Of a stretch of 64,000 nt of DNA, positions 1 through 7,261 are shown one piece after another. Below the pieces are notes generated by a model. The model had not been told where the DNA came from and searched no databases. It saw only the letters and a list, made by a program, of their open reading frames with translations. The DNA comes from Ignavibacteriales bacterium (GTDB lineage: Bacteria > Bacteroidota > Ignavibacteria > UBA10030 > SZUA-254): contig JACRFD010000074.1 in the NCBI GenBank assembly GCA_016218025.1, positions 62,001 through 126,000 of the forward strand, in the 5' to 3' direction. The position numbers and the translations under genes are program-made. Numbering within the stretch: the stretch's first letter is position 1; every line of letters begins with the position of its first letter.

Positions 1-1018
1 GAATATCCTGAAGTTCGTCCGGTGCAATCGCGTATGCATCCAAAAGAAAATTCACGAAGGCGCCATTTCCATCCATTTGAATTTGGAAATAATCGTTGGC
101 ATCTACCCAGCCGTTGGCGGGGTCCATTATTCTTTTTGCTGTCTCGATTACAATTTTCTTGTATTTCGAATTTTTGGTGACTCGGTACAGTGCCGCACCT
201 ATTGTGCAATAACCTGCACCTTGCCACGGGACTTCATCCCCGAATGCGGCTCTACCCTGCTTCCCCTGCCATTTTCCATTTCCTTTGTAGAGCTTTTTTT
301 CAATGCCCGGATAATTTTTATCGCCGTTCCAAACCAGCAGTGCATCGTTAAGATATTTTTTATCTCTGGTTATTTCATACAGCCAACAAGCCACAGTCAC
401 CATCTGGTTCATATTACTGTTGGTAAAAATTCTTTCTTGAACACCGGCATTAGGGGACCAGTTGTACCAACTCCAATAACCATTGTGATTCGAAAGCCTG
501 CCTTCATCCCTCGCACTCAGATAACGTCGCTTGGCATCCTCAATCAACGACTGATTTTTCCTTCCGGCAAAATCCCACCAATAAAATTCGGCAAGACAAA
601 TCCACGCCCTATCATCAACCCAGGTACCTTCACACATCTTGCGCATATCATGTTCTATGGTATGAAAACGAAGAAGCGCCGAATCTTTCGTTACTGCGAA
701 TAGATATGCATCTCCTATCGCACCGTATGCACCTTCCCAGCATGGCGTGTAAACAGAATGAAATTTCTCATCTACTAACCTTGCACGCTCGATCCATTTT
801 TCTAATGGTTTAGTTTGATCTGTTTCATTTTTTGACTGTCGGGTAACAGTTTGCACTTCGGAAATTTTATTCGTTAGCTTGTCCGATAATTTCCAAATAA
901 ACACAATAACAACAACAATAATACCAACAAGAAGATACAACTTCTTCCTGCCTTTAGCTTTTTCTGATTGTGTTTGATTTTTATGTTGGCTTTTCTTATC
1001 AGATTTATGTTTAGTCAT
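1..1018 (-). CDS. GH76-like membrane-anchored glycosidase (partial at left edge)
   Basis: An open frame runs from the ATG at 1018 off the left edge: 339 codons without a stop. The product starts with a Lys-rich tail (MTKHKSDKKS), then one hydrophobic segment at about residues 27-42, so it is anchored in the inner membrane with the rest outside the cytosol. WVDDRAW (133-139) resembles the paired-Asp motif (DDxxW) of GH76 alpha-1,6-mannanases. A later stretch, NQMVTVACWLYEITRD, matches the 'LYeiTgd' helix of six-hairpin glycosidases. Family assignment is by motif memory, so related (alpha/alpha)6 hydrolases remain possible. The C-terminus is not visible. Confidence 0.6.
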   Translation of the reverse strand, partial: MTKHKSDKKSQHKNQTQSEKAKGRKKLYLLVGIIVVVIVFIWKLSDKLTNKISEVQTVTRQSKNETDQTKPLEKWIERARLVDEKFHSVYTPCWEGAYGAIGDAYLFAVTKDSALLRFHTIEHDMRKMCEGTWVDDRAWICLAEFYWWDFAGRKNQSLIEDAKRRYLSARDEGRLSNHNGYWSWYNWSPNAGVQERIFTNSNMNQMVTVACWLYEITRDKKYLNDALLVWNGDKNYPGIEKKLYKGNGKWQGKQGRAAFGDEVPWQGAGYCTIGAALYRVTKNSKYKKIVIETAKRIMDPANGWVDANDYFQIQMDGNGAFVNFLLDAYAIAPDELQDI

Positions 1019-1131
1019 ACGTTAAGTTTATAAAATTATGACATAATGAATGTCAGGAGTTTTTTTCGATAAAGCAAATAGATCAACTGCGTCATTTGAT
1101 GTTCATTCTGATTTTCCCGATATTTTACGTA

Positions 1132-1314
1132 ATGAAACAGAAATCAAAAAAAGAGAACTGTCCAACTTTCTGTGATTTTAGTTGTAAGTACGCGGCTTTT
1201 GCACCTAAAGATTCCACCGGCGCTTGCCGGCGTGAGCAAGCAGTATATTGCAAATTGGCAGGAAAATTTAATAATAAGAATGCGCTATGTTTGGTTAGCA
1301 AAATTTATCATTAA
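1132..1314 (+). CDS. Small cysteine-rich protein of unknown function
   Basis: 60 residues from the ATG at 1132; an in-frame ATG at 1099 would add a hydrophobic N-terminal stretch. The body has five cysteines in a regular pattern (CPTFCDFSCKYA, then ACRREQAVYC and ALC), the kind of spacing used for a metal site or disulfides. It has many charged residues and no obvious signal peptide from the chosen start. It is followed 15 bases later by a small membrane protein on the same strand. I do not recognise a named family. No strong ribosome binding site is visible, so reality as a gene rests on the ordered cysteines and the gene order. Confidence 0.45.
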   Translation: MKQKSKKENCPTFCDFSCKYAAFAPKDSTGACRREQAVYCKLAGKFNNKNALCLVSKIYH

Positions 1315-1329
1315 ACAAGGAGTAAATAA

Positions 1330-1593
1330 ATGAGTATCTTTTTTATTACACTTGCACTAATTTGTGTTTTCTGGGGAGTTGTTTCTTCAATAGTGATTGT
1401 TTCTTTTTTGTCAAATCATGGTGTGAAAATTAATTACTTTCTATTGAAATTATTTCTTCCAAAATATGTCAGTCAATACCGTAAGCTCAAGATTGAAGAA
1501 ACAGGAAAACCCGGCTACTGGTATTATTCGTTTGTTGTATCTATGATTTCAGCTTTAGTGCTGGCAATCATTGGATTGTTACTGAGGGTTTAA
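1330..1593 (+). CDS. Small two-helix membrane protein, unknown
   Basis: 87 residues with a clear ribosome binding site (AAGGAG, about 8 bases before the ATG). Two hydrophobic segments (about residues 3-27 and 66-86) flank a basic, soluble loop containing FLPKYVSQYRKLKIEETGKP. Both ends lie in the membrane and the loop is probably cytosolic by the positive-inside rule. It sits between two other small genes on the same strand with short gaps, so co-transcription is likely. No named family recognised. Confidence 0.65.
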   Translation: MSIFFITLALICVFWGVVSSIVIVSFLSNHGVKINYFLLKLFLPKYVSQYRKLKIEETGKPGYWYYSFVVSMISALVLAIIGLLLRV

Positions 1594-1639
1594 TTTTTTA
1601 TATCAGTTGTTTAACAAACATACTAATAAGGAGTTCACA

Positions 1640-1915
1640 ATGACAAATGGAGCCGTGGCAGCAGCGATAGCAGCAGCAGAGGCGATAAAAGCATCCGGGG
1701 CAATCGTGCGTATTGAATCAAATGATTTTCAATCAATAGTTGCAAAAAATGAGAAGCCCTTAGTGATTGTTTCTGAGTTCAAATTCTTCGGTACATATTA
1801 TAAATATCTCACAGGATACAAAGGATTTGTATTCTACACAAAAACCAGAACCCCGCTCGACTTTGGCAGCAATGTTGAATTGATGACGGCAAAAAGTGTC
1901 TGGATACCGAGTTAA
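1640..1915 (+). CDS. Small conserved-looking soluble protein, unknown
   Basis: 91 residues from the ATG at 1640, chosen over an upstream in-frame start because TAAGGAG lies 7-8 bases before it. The N-terminus is Ala-rich (MTNGAVAAAIAAAEAIKAS), probably an amphipathic helix. The rest alternates hydrophobic and aromatic residues in beta-strand style (IVSEFKFFGTYYKYLTGYKG). It has no signal peptide and no catalytic motif that I recognise. It ends the three-gene plus-strand run that starts at 1132. Function unknown. Confidence 0.6.
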   Translation: MTNGAVAAAIAAAEAIKASGAIVRIESNDFQSIVAKNEKPLVIVSEFKFFGTYYKYLTGYKGFVFYTKTRTPLDFGSNVELMTAKSVWIPS

Positions 1916-1996
1916 AAAATAAGCAGTATGCTCACAACGCACAACTGAGTACGGGATACTTTCAATGACAGCGTTTGCATGGCAGTGAATCGCGTC

Positions 1997-2025
1997 TGTC
2001 ATGGTGAGCTTGTCGAACCATGACA
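1997..2025. repeat. REP-like palindrome, copy 1
   Basis: A 29-base inverted repeat with arms TGTCATGGT and ACCATGACA around a GAGCTTGTCGA core. It belongs to the same family as copies at 2113-2140, 2630-2658 and 2728-2754. All lie within about 760 bases around the GIY-YIG gene. Confidence 0.8.
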
Positions 2026-2044
2026 TGGAAAATGCAGAATACCC

Positions 2045-2096
2045 GTTATGGTGAGCAAGTTTATCCCGAGTCTATCGAGGAATCGAAGACTGACAT
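2045..2096. repeat. Long REP-like repeat, variant A
   Basis: About 50 bases sharing the TGAGC start and the ATCGAAGACTGAC end with the element at 2529-2580 on the other side of the GIY-YIG gene, with a TATCGA-G-ATCGAAG core. The left arm here (GTTATGGTGAGC) has diverged, so the palindrome is imperfect. Confidence 0.6.
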
Positions 2097-2112
2097 GCCT
2101 ACCTACATACCG

Positions 2113-2140
2113 GTCACCCTTCGACAAGCTCAGGGGTGAC
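2113..2140. repeat. REP-like palindrome, copy 2 (inverted)
   Basis: Arms GTCACCC and GGGTGAC around TTCGACAAGCTCAG, the reverse orientation of copy 1. It is immediately followed by a partial copy (GACTCAGGGTGAC, about 2144-2156) that overlaps the 3' end of the GIY-YIG gene. Confidence 0.85.
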
Positions 2141-2147
2141 GTTAGAC

Positions 2148-2468
2148 TCAGGGTGACTGTTTGATTTGTTTGCGTGTATCTGGTGATTTCCTTGATTTAG
2201 AGAGTTCAACAAGTGTATCGAAATCTCCTCTCATCAACGCCTCTTTTTTCTTTCGTGTCCATCCTTTAATTTGCCGCTCCGCCGCAATCGCAAACTTTAT
2301 CTCAGAAAAATGCTCCGACCATAACAATTTAACCGGACGTTTTCTAGACGTATAACCCGGATATATCCCTAAGTGGTGTTCTGATAGTCGTTTCTCAATG
2401 TTCGATGTCGATCCGGTATAGTATGAGCCATCAGAACATTCTAAAATATAAACCCAACCTTGCTTCAT
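2148..2468 (-). CDS. Small GIY-YIG family endonuclease
   Basis: 106 residues from the ATG at 2468, chosen because MKQGWVYILECSDGSYYTG is the standard N-terminus of stand-alone GIY-YIG proteins (UPF0213/YhbQ-like). The YIL and YTG halves of the motif are at about residues 7-16. The conserved Arg lies in NIEKRLSEH and the catalytic Glu in AIAAERQIKGW. Members cut DNA with one metal ion; cellular roles of the short forms are mostly unknown. The last codons (Q-S-P-stop) are read out of the neighbouring repeat, whose CACCCTGAG supplies the TGA. The gene has palindromic repeats on both sides, which suggests it travels with them or acts on them. Confidence 0.85.
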   Translation of the reverse strand: MKQGWVYILECSDGSYYTGSTSNIEKRLSEHHLGIYPGYTSRKRPVKLLWSEHFSEIKFAIAAERQIKGWTRKKKEALMRGDFDTLVELSKSRKSPDTRKQIKQSP

Positions 2469-2528
2469 CGATGTTAAATATAAGTAATTACTATTTAACA
2501 TTCTTGGTTTGAGATTACCAAAATAATA

Positions 2529-2580
2529 GTCAGTCTGAGCTTCGTTTATCCTGAGTTTATCGATGGATCGAAGACTGACG
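2529..2580. repeat. Long REP-like repeat, variant B
   Basis: Begins GTCAGTCTGAGC and ends ATCGAAGACTGAC, so the outer GTCAGTC/GACTGAC arms pair perfectly. The interior TTTATC-CTGAG-TTTATCGA forms a second symmetric block. It is the intact counterpart of 2045-2096. Confidence 0.75.
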
Positions 2581-2629
2581 GGAAAGCGCAGACTACTCGT
2601 TGTGCTTCAAAAAAAGCATTGCAACCAAC

Positions 2630-2658
2630 CGTCATGCTGAGCCTGTCGAAGCATGACG
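2630..2658. repeat. REP-like palindrome, copy 3
   Basis: Arms CGTCATGC and GCATGACG around TGAGCCTGTCGAA. Same orientation as copy 1. Confidence 0.85.
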
Positions 2659-2727
2659 GTGAGAATCAAAATAATACACCTGCCTGAGTCTACTAAAATA
2701 TTAAAGAATGAGCATCTCTGGTTGCTC

Positions 2728-2754
2728 GTCACCCTTCGACATGCTCAGGGTGAC
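2728..2754. repeat. REP-like palindrome, copy 4 (inverted)
   Basis: Arms GTCACCC and GGGTGAC around TTCGACATGCTCA. Same orientation as the copy at 2113-2140. It is the rightmost member of the cluster. Confidence 0.85.
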
Positions 2755-2921
2755 TGGTAAACGGGGTAACAGTATTTGCTTGGTTTGATTTTCATCTAAG
2801 CATGTTTTATATTCTTGCATAATAAAATTGGTTTTGGGGATATCGCCGATATTTGATTAATTGATTTCATTTTTTATTTTAAAACTAAGTATAACAATTC
2901 TCACAAATTTTAGGATTTTTG

Positions 2922-4061
2922 ATGGCAAAACCGAAATTTCTATTTCAAGGAATTAGACAACACAACGACCACGAAAATGCAATCCGTACGCTTCTTGATA
3001 TCGAAGACCTAGACAAAATGATATTTGGTGTAGCATTTATTCGGGAAAGTGGCGTTCAACAGATTCAAGATTTTATTAAGAAGCACCATCGACAAACAAT
3101 CATCTATGCTGGTATCAGAAACGGCATCACATCCGCACAAGGCTTGCTTGCCCTTCTTAACCTCAAGGTAAAAGTTTTCTCGGTAGACACTGGTTCTACA
3201 TCAACTATCTTTCATCCCAAAGCATACATATCGTTCAATGATAAAGAAGGAAGAGTAATAATTGGTAGCGCGAACCTTACATTCTCTGGACTAAACGAAA
3301 ATATTGAAGCAAGCACATTCCTTGTAGTAGATAGACAAAACCAAAAAGACGAACAGTTCTTGATCGACTTGGCCTCATCTTTCACATCATTGCAGAATGG
3401 ATTCCCCGATCATGTTGTGGAAGTGCGTAAAAAAACTGATATTATTCGTTTATTGAAACAGGGTAGATTAGAAGATGAGAGAATTTCCCAGCCTCGCCGA
3501 AGCACAGCGCAGGTCCAGGGTGATAATCGAGATCAACTCCCAAGAATTAAGTTATTTAGACGAATACGAGAAAAAATCGTTAGACCACCCAAGCGACGTG
3601 TAATTCCACCAACTCACGATGGTTGGATATTAGTATGGGTAAGCAAGGGGCTGACTGAGCGCGATTTAAACATACCCACTGGAACAAACACTAACCCCAC
3701 AGGTTCGATGTTACTAAAGAAAGGCAAACTTGAGGGGATAGACCAAAGAAGCCACTTTAGGCGCACAATTTTCAGTACACTAGATTGGGAAAGCGACGAT
3801 AGAGCTTCTTTAAGACACCTTGAAAGAGCCAAAGCTGAATTTGAAATAGTTATTAAAGGTGCCAGCTTTGGTAAATATACTATGAAACTAACTCATAACA
3901 GTCGAACTGATACACGTGCATACGAACAATTAAATGCAATGACACAAATACATTGGGGTATAGTAAAAAATATTATGGCTCGACGTGATTTGCTTGGGCG
4001 AGAATTTAGACTGTATCAACAAATCAATGATGCGAAAAAATATCTTGTGGAAATCGACTAA
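2922..4061 (+). CDS. PLD-type (NgoFVII-like) restriction endonuclease
   Basis: 379 residues from the ATG at 2922; a TTG one codon earlier is also possible. FHPKAY (H98, K100) followed by GSANLT (115-120) forms the HxK...GSxN signature of phospholipase-D-fold nucleases, as in restriction enzymes NgoFVII and BfiI, which cut DNA without metal. The C-terminal half is basic and probably binds DNA. The gene is convergent with an N6-adenine methylase gene that ends 8 bases away and is controlled by an XRE regulator. The three together read as a type II restriction-modification unit. Role as the restriction partner is inferred from fold and position. Confidence 0.75.
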   Translation: MAKPKFLFQGIRQHNDHENAIRTLLDIEDLDKMIFGVAFIRESGVQQIQDFIKKHHRQTIIYAGIRNGITSAQGLLALLNLKVKVFSVDTGSTSTIFHPKAYISFNDKEGRVIIGSANLTFSGLNENIEASTFLVVDRQNQKDEQFLIDLASSFTSLQNGFPDHVVEVRKKTDIIRLLKQGRLEDERISQPRRSTAQVQGDNRDQLPRIKLFRRIREKIVRPPKRRVIPPTHDGWILVWVSKGLTERDLNIPTGTNTNPTGSMLLKKGKLEGIDQRSHFRRTIFSTLDWESDDRASLRHLERAKAEFEIVIKGASFGKYTMKLTHNSRTDTRAYEQLNAMTQIHWGIVKNIMARRDLLGREFRLYQQINDAKKYLVEID

Positions 4062-4069
4062 TCATTTAA

Positions 4070-5728
4070 TCAACTAATATGATCATCTGGTTCTTCTTCT
4101 GTGACTCTCTGACGTCTAAGCCTCATTTTATTCCAAGCCGAAAAAACAATTTCTATTTCTTGACCCGTTAAGCCAACAGATTTAAGTATTTTGTTGTCTT
4201 GCTTTTCTAAGAGGTCTTCCGCGCTTGCACCGGATTTAAAATATTCATCTAATTCAATTAAATCTTGCTTTTCCATGTGTGATATCGGAATAAGAAGTCT
4301 CTCGATTTCAGAGGGGACTAATTCCAAGACTCCTCCCCCGTAGTGTCTTCCTTCAAGTTCAGCTGTCAAAGCAGTTAAGCTATTTAAAAATGAATATACC
4401 AAGGTTTCACCTGAAACGGTTTTTGGTTTAATTCTATATGCTGTATCCGTCGTAAATGCCTTTGCGCGATTTAGTAATAACCTTGGGAAGTCATGAGCTC
4501 TTTTCAACATTCCAACAGGGGAATAATATACTGATGGTACGCTATACCATGGTTCTCTTATACGACATTTGTATCGAGTATGTAATCCTTCTCGTTCTCC
4601 AGATTCAATATAGGATTTCACTTTCTTCGGTAATTGATCAAATGATTTATCTTGAAACCAAATAAAATTTGTGGGTAATCCTTTCCTTCGATTATTTGTA
4701 TGTGATGCTTTACTGTAAATTACTCCGTTCACATGCTCACTCCGCCCAAACATCGGGTATGCCCATTTTTTTAGCTCATATTTCTCTACGACTTCATCGG
4801 TTACAAGGAAGAATTTATTCGCACCTGTAACGATACCCACATCAACATCGGCAAGTGAATCAAACCTGAACACATCCTTCCTATGCTTGATACTATTCAA
4901 TGCTTCACGCTCTTTATGGTTAAGAAGTGCTCGCAACCATTTACCTTCGATTGTTTCTCCGTTAAGGTATTCCACATTTTCAAATATCTCTGATGGTGTT
5001 AAGTCAAGAAATCTTTTTGATTTTGTTTGAACTATTCCCAGTCCTTTACAATCAATATCACGTGATAGTTTTTTCTCGGCTAGAAGTAAAATTGCTCCCT
5101 GTAACGCACCTTCAAACCAGAGTTCGTTTGGATCGATGATGAGTATTTTATTACATTCCTTAGCCAAGAAATTCCGTAATGACTGGGCGTGTAGTACGTG
5201 AAGCAATTCAGAGGGAAGCACCATTCCTAGCCTGCCGCCGGGGTTTAGCAAAGCAATTGAGGAAATTACAAAAGGAACCCATGCGTTTGTATGTTTAGTA
5301 AACGGTAACGAGTGATAATTAAAAATTGTCTCGGCAATGTTTTGCATGCCTTTATCCAAGTACTGATAACGGATATAAGGTGGATTGCCAAGCACGCCAT
5401 CAAACCTTTCCTCCGAAGAAAAATTTCTCAATGCCCATTCTAAAAAGTCTCTAGAACGAATTTCAAGTGTATTTTTAAAAAAAGTAATTTCACGCTCTCT
5501 CGCCTTTGCTGCTTCATTCGGTTCAATTTCAAAACCCAAAATAGATTTAAGCTTTTCATTTCGCACCTTGCCGATAGCTTCAAAAAACACACCATCTCCA
5601 CAACTCGGCTCTAATATCCTTCGCGGTTTAATCTCATTCACCCATCTGGTCAGAAATTGAGCAAGGTCTGCATCTGTATAATACCCCCCCCGCAGTTTTG
5701 TCGGAGATTCGTTCTCGATAAAATTCAT
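4070..5728 (-). CDS. N6-adenine DNA methyltransferase (Eco57I/TaqI-like)
   Basis: 552 residues. KLRGGYYTDADLAQF (11-25) is the N-terminal 'GxYYTP' motif of gamma-class adenine methylases. ILEPSCGDGVFFEAIG (38-53) is the SAM-binding motif I, and GNPPYIRY (114-121) is the catalytic NPPY motif. The C-terminal half looks like a TaqI/Eco57I-type target recognition domain. It transfers a methyl group from SAM to adenine N6 and would protect host sites against the nuclease at 2922-4061. It follows the XRE gene by 21 bases on the same strand, so the two form one transcript. The target sequence cannot be read from the protein. Confidence 0.85.
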   Translation of the reverse strand: MNFIENESPTKLRGGYYTDADLAQFLTRWVNEIKPRRILEPSCGDGVFFEAIGKVRNEKLKSILGFEIEPNEAAKAREREITFFKNTLEIRSRDFLEWALRNFSSEERFDGVLGNPPYIRYQYLDKGMQNIAETIFNYHSLPFTKHTNAWVPFVISSIALLNPGGRLGMVLPSELLHVLHAQSLRNFLAKECNKILIIDPNELWFEGALQGAILLLAEKKLSRDIDCKGLGIVQTKSKRFLDLTPSEIFENVEYLNGETIEGKWLRALLNHKEREALNSIKHRKDVFRFDSLADVDVGIVTGANKFFLVTDEVVEKYELKKWAYPMFGRSEHVNGVIYSKASHTNNRRKGLPTNFIWFQDKSFDQLPKKVKSYIESGEREGLHTRYKCRIREPWYSVPSVYYSPVGMLKRAHDFPRLLLNRAKAFTTDTAYRIKPKTVSGETLVYSFLNSLTALTAELEGRHYGGGVLELVPSEIERLLIPISHMEKQDLIELDEYFKSGASAEDLLEKQDNKILKSVGLTGQEIEIVFSAWNKMRLRRQRVTEEEPDDHIS

Positions 5729-5749
5729 TTCATTGCCTCACACATAAAA

Positions 5750-6052
5750 TTATTCCTTGCGCCCGGAATATTTGATTTGCTGTTCAGCAATCTTTAATGC
5801 CCTTCCTGCAACAGACACGTCTGTTACATTGATCATAAATTTATCACTCATTAACATTGCCATTAATTCTTGTTCGTCAAATGAGAATAATTTCGCAACT
5901 CGTTTCACAAAATCCTCATTAGGTAGCCTGTCACCCCTCTCATATTTGCTTAGTAGAGATTGGTCGACATCAAGTGCTGCAGCTGCTTTTCTAAGCTGTA
6001 ACCCCTTTTTTGACCTCAATTCTCGCATTTTAGAACCTAGATTCATCGCCAT
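5750..6052 (-). CDS. XRE-family regulator of the restriction-modification unit
   Basis: 100 residues with an N-terminal helix-turn-helix (RKAAAALDVDQSLLSKYERG, about 22-41) of the Cro/C1 type. A second ATG lies two codons in, so the exact start is uncertain. It is the first gene of the transcript that continues into the methylase. A TTGACA-N17-TATATT promoter lies upstream (6090-6118). Three ATTGTC/GACAAT half-sites lie between it and the gene (6068-6088), where a bound repressor would block transcription. By analogy to C proteins it probably sets methylase level; autorepression is inferred. Confidence 0.8.
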   Translation of the reverse strand: MAMNLGSKMRELRSKKGLQLRKAAAALDVDQSLLSKYERGDRLPNEDFVKRVAKLFSFDEQELMAMLMSDKFMINVTDVSVAGRALKIAEQQIKYSGRKE

Positions 6053-6067
6053 TTATATATGCCTGAT

Positions 6068-6088
6068 ATTGTCTTGACAATTATTGTC
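6068..6088. promoter_or_regulatory. Probable operator of the XRE regulator
   Basis: ATTGTC-TT-GACAAT (6068-6081) is a symmetric pair, and a third half-site ATTGTC follows at 6083-6088. All lie just downstream of the minus-strand -10 box and before the XRE start codon, the expected place for autoregulation. Confidence 0.5.
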
Positions 6089-6089
6089 C

Positions 6090-6118
6090 AATATAATATA
6101 TTCCCTGTTATTTGTCAA
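6090..6118 (-). promoter_or_regulatory. Sigma-70-like promoter for the XRE-methylase transcript
   Basis: On the minus strand TTGACA (6118-6113) is followed after 17 bases by TATATT (6095-6090). Transcription would start close to 6083 and read into the XRE gene at 6052. Confidence 0.55.
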
Positions 6119-6627
6119 GTTTTAGCACACAAAAAGGTACATAACGACATTAGCGACATCGCTCACTTTTTGTGGTTAGCGTAAAAAAAATCGCTCAATG
6201 TCTGATAAGGTAAAAAAATATCTCTTTTTTGTCGCTACAAGGCACTATATTCTTACTACAAATATAAGTAATTACTATTTTTGCCCTTAATTCAAAAATC
6301 CCATAATTAGTTTCACTCTCTAACTCCCACGCATCAAAAACCAAATAATATCGTATTGCACTAAGCAACACCCATACGTCGGTGACGTGAAGTCTTTGTT
6401 GAACCAAGAAAAGATGTTTTGTCGTATGCTCAACCTTTGAACTCATCCCACGCATACGGGCTAAAACGCCCTTCGGCGTGCAAGCCCCTGACCCGAATTG
6501 AGTCAATTACGAAATCTCTAAATCCACAATCCCCAATCACTGCCCGCCGCTCGCTCTAGCAGACGGGTGAAATCAAAAATCCCTTTAGCATCTCCCAAAC
6601 ATATGTGATTTAAGTCTTTATTAAGCA
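6119..6627. other. Gene-free stretch between the XRE gene and the TA pair
   Basis: No convincing gene. It holds a long-range inverted repeat CACAAAAAG (6127-6135) / CTTTTTGTG (about 6166-6174) and the cstA-like 3' fragment at 6364-6400. The 103-codon minus-strand frame crossing the fragment has no family character. Confidence 0.5.
6364..6400 (-). pseudogene. Possible remnant of a cstA 3' end
   Basis: Read on the minus strand this gives KDFTSPTYGCC, nearly the C-terminus of the intact CstA ([11 protein letters not shown]) that ends at 7262. The DNA aligns at an offset of exactly 900 bases with about 80% identity, and all differences in the aligned core are transitions. No further CstA homology is visible upstream, and the stop is lost. 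It may be debris of a paralogue or of an insertion event. The match is short, so chance cannot be fully excluded. Confidence 0.4.
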
Positions 6628-6656
6628 TTGCAATTATATACATATATTATTATATT
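6628..6656 (+). promoter_or_regulatory. Possible promoter of the DUF433 antitoxin, near-leaderless
   Basis: TTGCAA (6628-6633), a 17-base spacer and TATATT (6651-6656) lie so close to the ATG at 6663 that transcription would begin at or near the start codon. No ribosome binding site is visible. Confidence 0.35.
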
Positions 6657-6662
6657 AATGTC

Positions 6663-6881
6663 ATGTTTAAGCGAATAACAATTGATCCAAAAATGTGCGA
6701 CGGCAAAGCAGCCATTCGAGGATTGCGAATCACAGTTGACTTTGTATTGAAACTGCTCGCAGATGGATACACTCCCAATGAGGTGGTGAAAGAATACCCC
6801 GAGCTAACTAAAGAGGACGTGCTTGAAGCCGTACGTTACGGTGCATGGCTTGCGAGCGATAAAACCCTCGCAGTTGCATGA
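6663..6881 (+). CDS. DUF433 antitoxin (VapB-like)
   Basis: 72 residues. The start FKRITIDPKMCDGKAAIRGLR and the helix-turn-helix-like VVKEYPELTKEDVLEAVRYG are typical of the DUF433 family, small proteins encoded just before DUF5615 PIN-like proteins. They are regarded as antitoxins that bind both the partner and the operator. The stop overlaps the start of the next gene by 4 bases (ATGA), so the two are translationally coupled. The gene is intact although its partner is broken. Confidence 0.85.
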   Translation: MFKRITIDPKMCDGKAAIRGLRITVDFVLKLLADGYTPNEVVKEYPELTKEDVLEAVRYGAWLASDKTLAVA

Positions 6882-7242
6882 AACTTTTAGCTGATTTGCA
6901 CATCTCTCCTCGAACTGTTACGTTTCTCCGTTCCTTAGGCTACGATACAATACGTGTTATTGAGGTCATGCCGGCTAATTCTCCCGATATACAAATTGTT
7001 GAGCGGGCTAAAATTGAAGGAAGAACAATTTTAACTCAAGACCTTGATTTCTCCTCTATATAGCATTTTCAGGAGAAAACAAACCTTCACTTATCAATTT
7101 AAGATTGCATTCATCCCGGGTTGAGTACGTCAATGAAAGATTATCCAGATGTCTTCACTTAATTGAAACGGATGTTGAGGTTGGATCAATTATCACAATA
7201 GAGGATAAAGCGATCCGGCGACGCAAACTACCTATTGAATAA
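6878..7242 (+). pseudogene. Frameshifted DUF5615 PIN-like toxin
   Basis: The first frame reads MKLLADLHISPRTVTFLRSL and ends after TQDLDFSSI at a TAG at about 7061. The family normally continues '..DFgriLAfSGg..PSvilLRL' to about 115-120 residues. That continuation is present in another frame (AFSGENKPSLINLRLHSS, later ETDVEVGSIITIED) up to a TAA at 7240-7242. The total of 365 bases fits one deleted base near 7062, inside an ATA-TAG run. DUF5615 proteins have a PIN-like RNase fold; here the C-terminal part is cut off. A sequencing error is the main alternative. Confidence 0.8.
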
Positions 7243-7261
7243 AAATATCGTCAACATCTTT

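Larger units (their letters stand above)
2502..2918. other. Gene-free stretch carrying three repeats
   Basis: No convincing gene. The stretch holds the repeats at 2529-2580, 2630-2658 and 2728-2754. After them an AT-rich segment (about 2765-2920) leads into the nuclease gene at 2922 and presumably carries its promoter, though I see no clear -35/-10 pair. Confidence 0.5.

Noticed and set aside
77..703. 208-codon plus-strand frame
   Set aside because: It is the shadow of the GH76-like gene, whose minus-strand frame runs from 1018 off the left edge with recognisable motifs.
1760..2026. 88-codon minus-strand frame
   Set aside because: Antisense to a better-supported small gene and runs into a palindromic repeat.
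1997..2754. CRISPR array
   Set aside because: The repeats are palindromic, differ in length and orientation, and the spacing is irregular with a gene inside.
6074..6102. Plus-strand TTGACA-N17-TATATT
   Set aside because: It fits the consensus but no plus-strand gene follows for more than 500 bases; the overlapping minus-strand promoter explains the region better.
6195..6506. 103-codon minus-strand frame
   Set aside because: No family character and no ribosome binding site; it crosses the cstA-like fragment in another frame.
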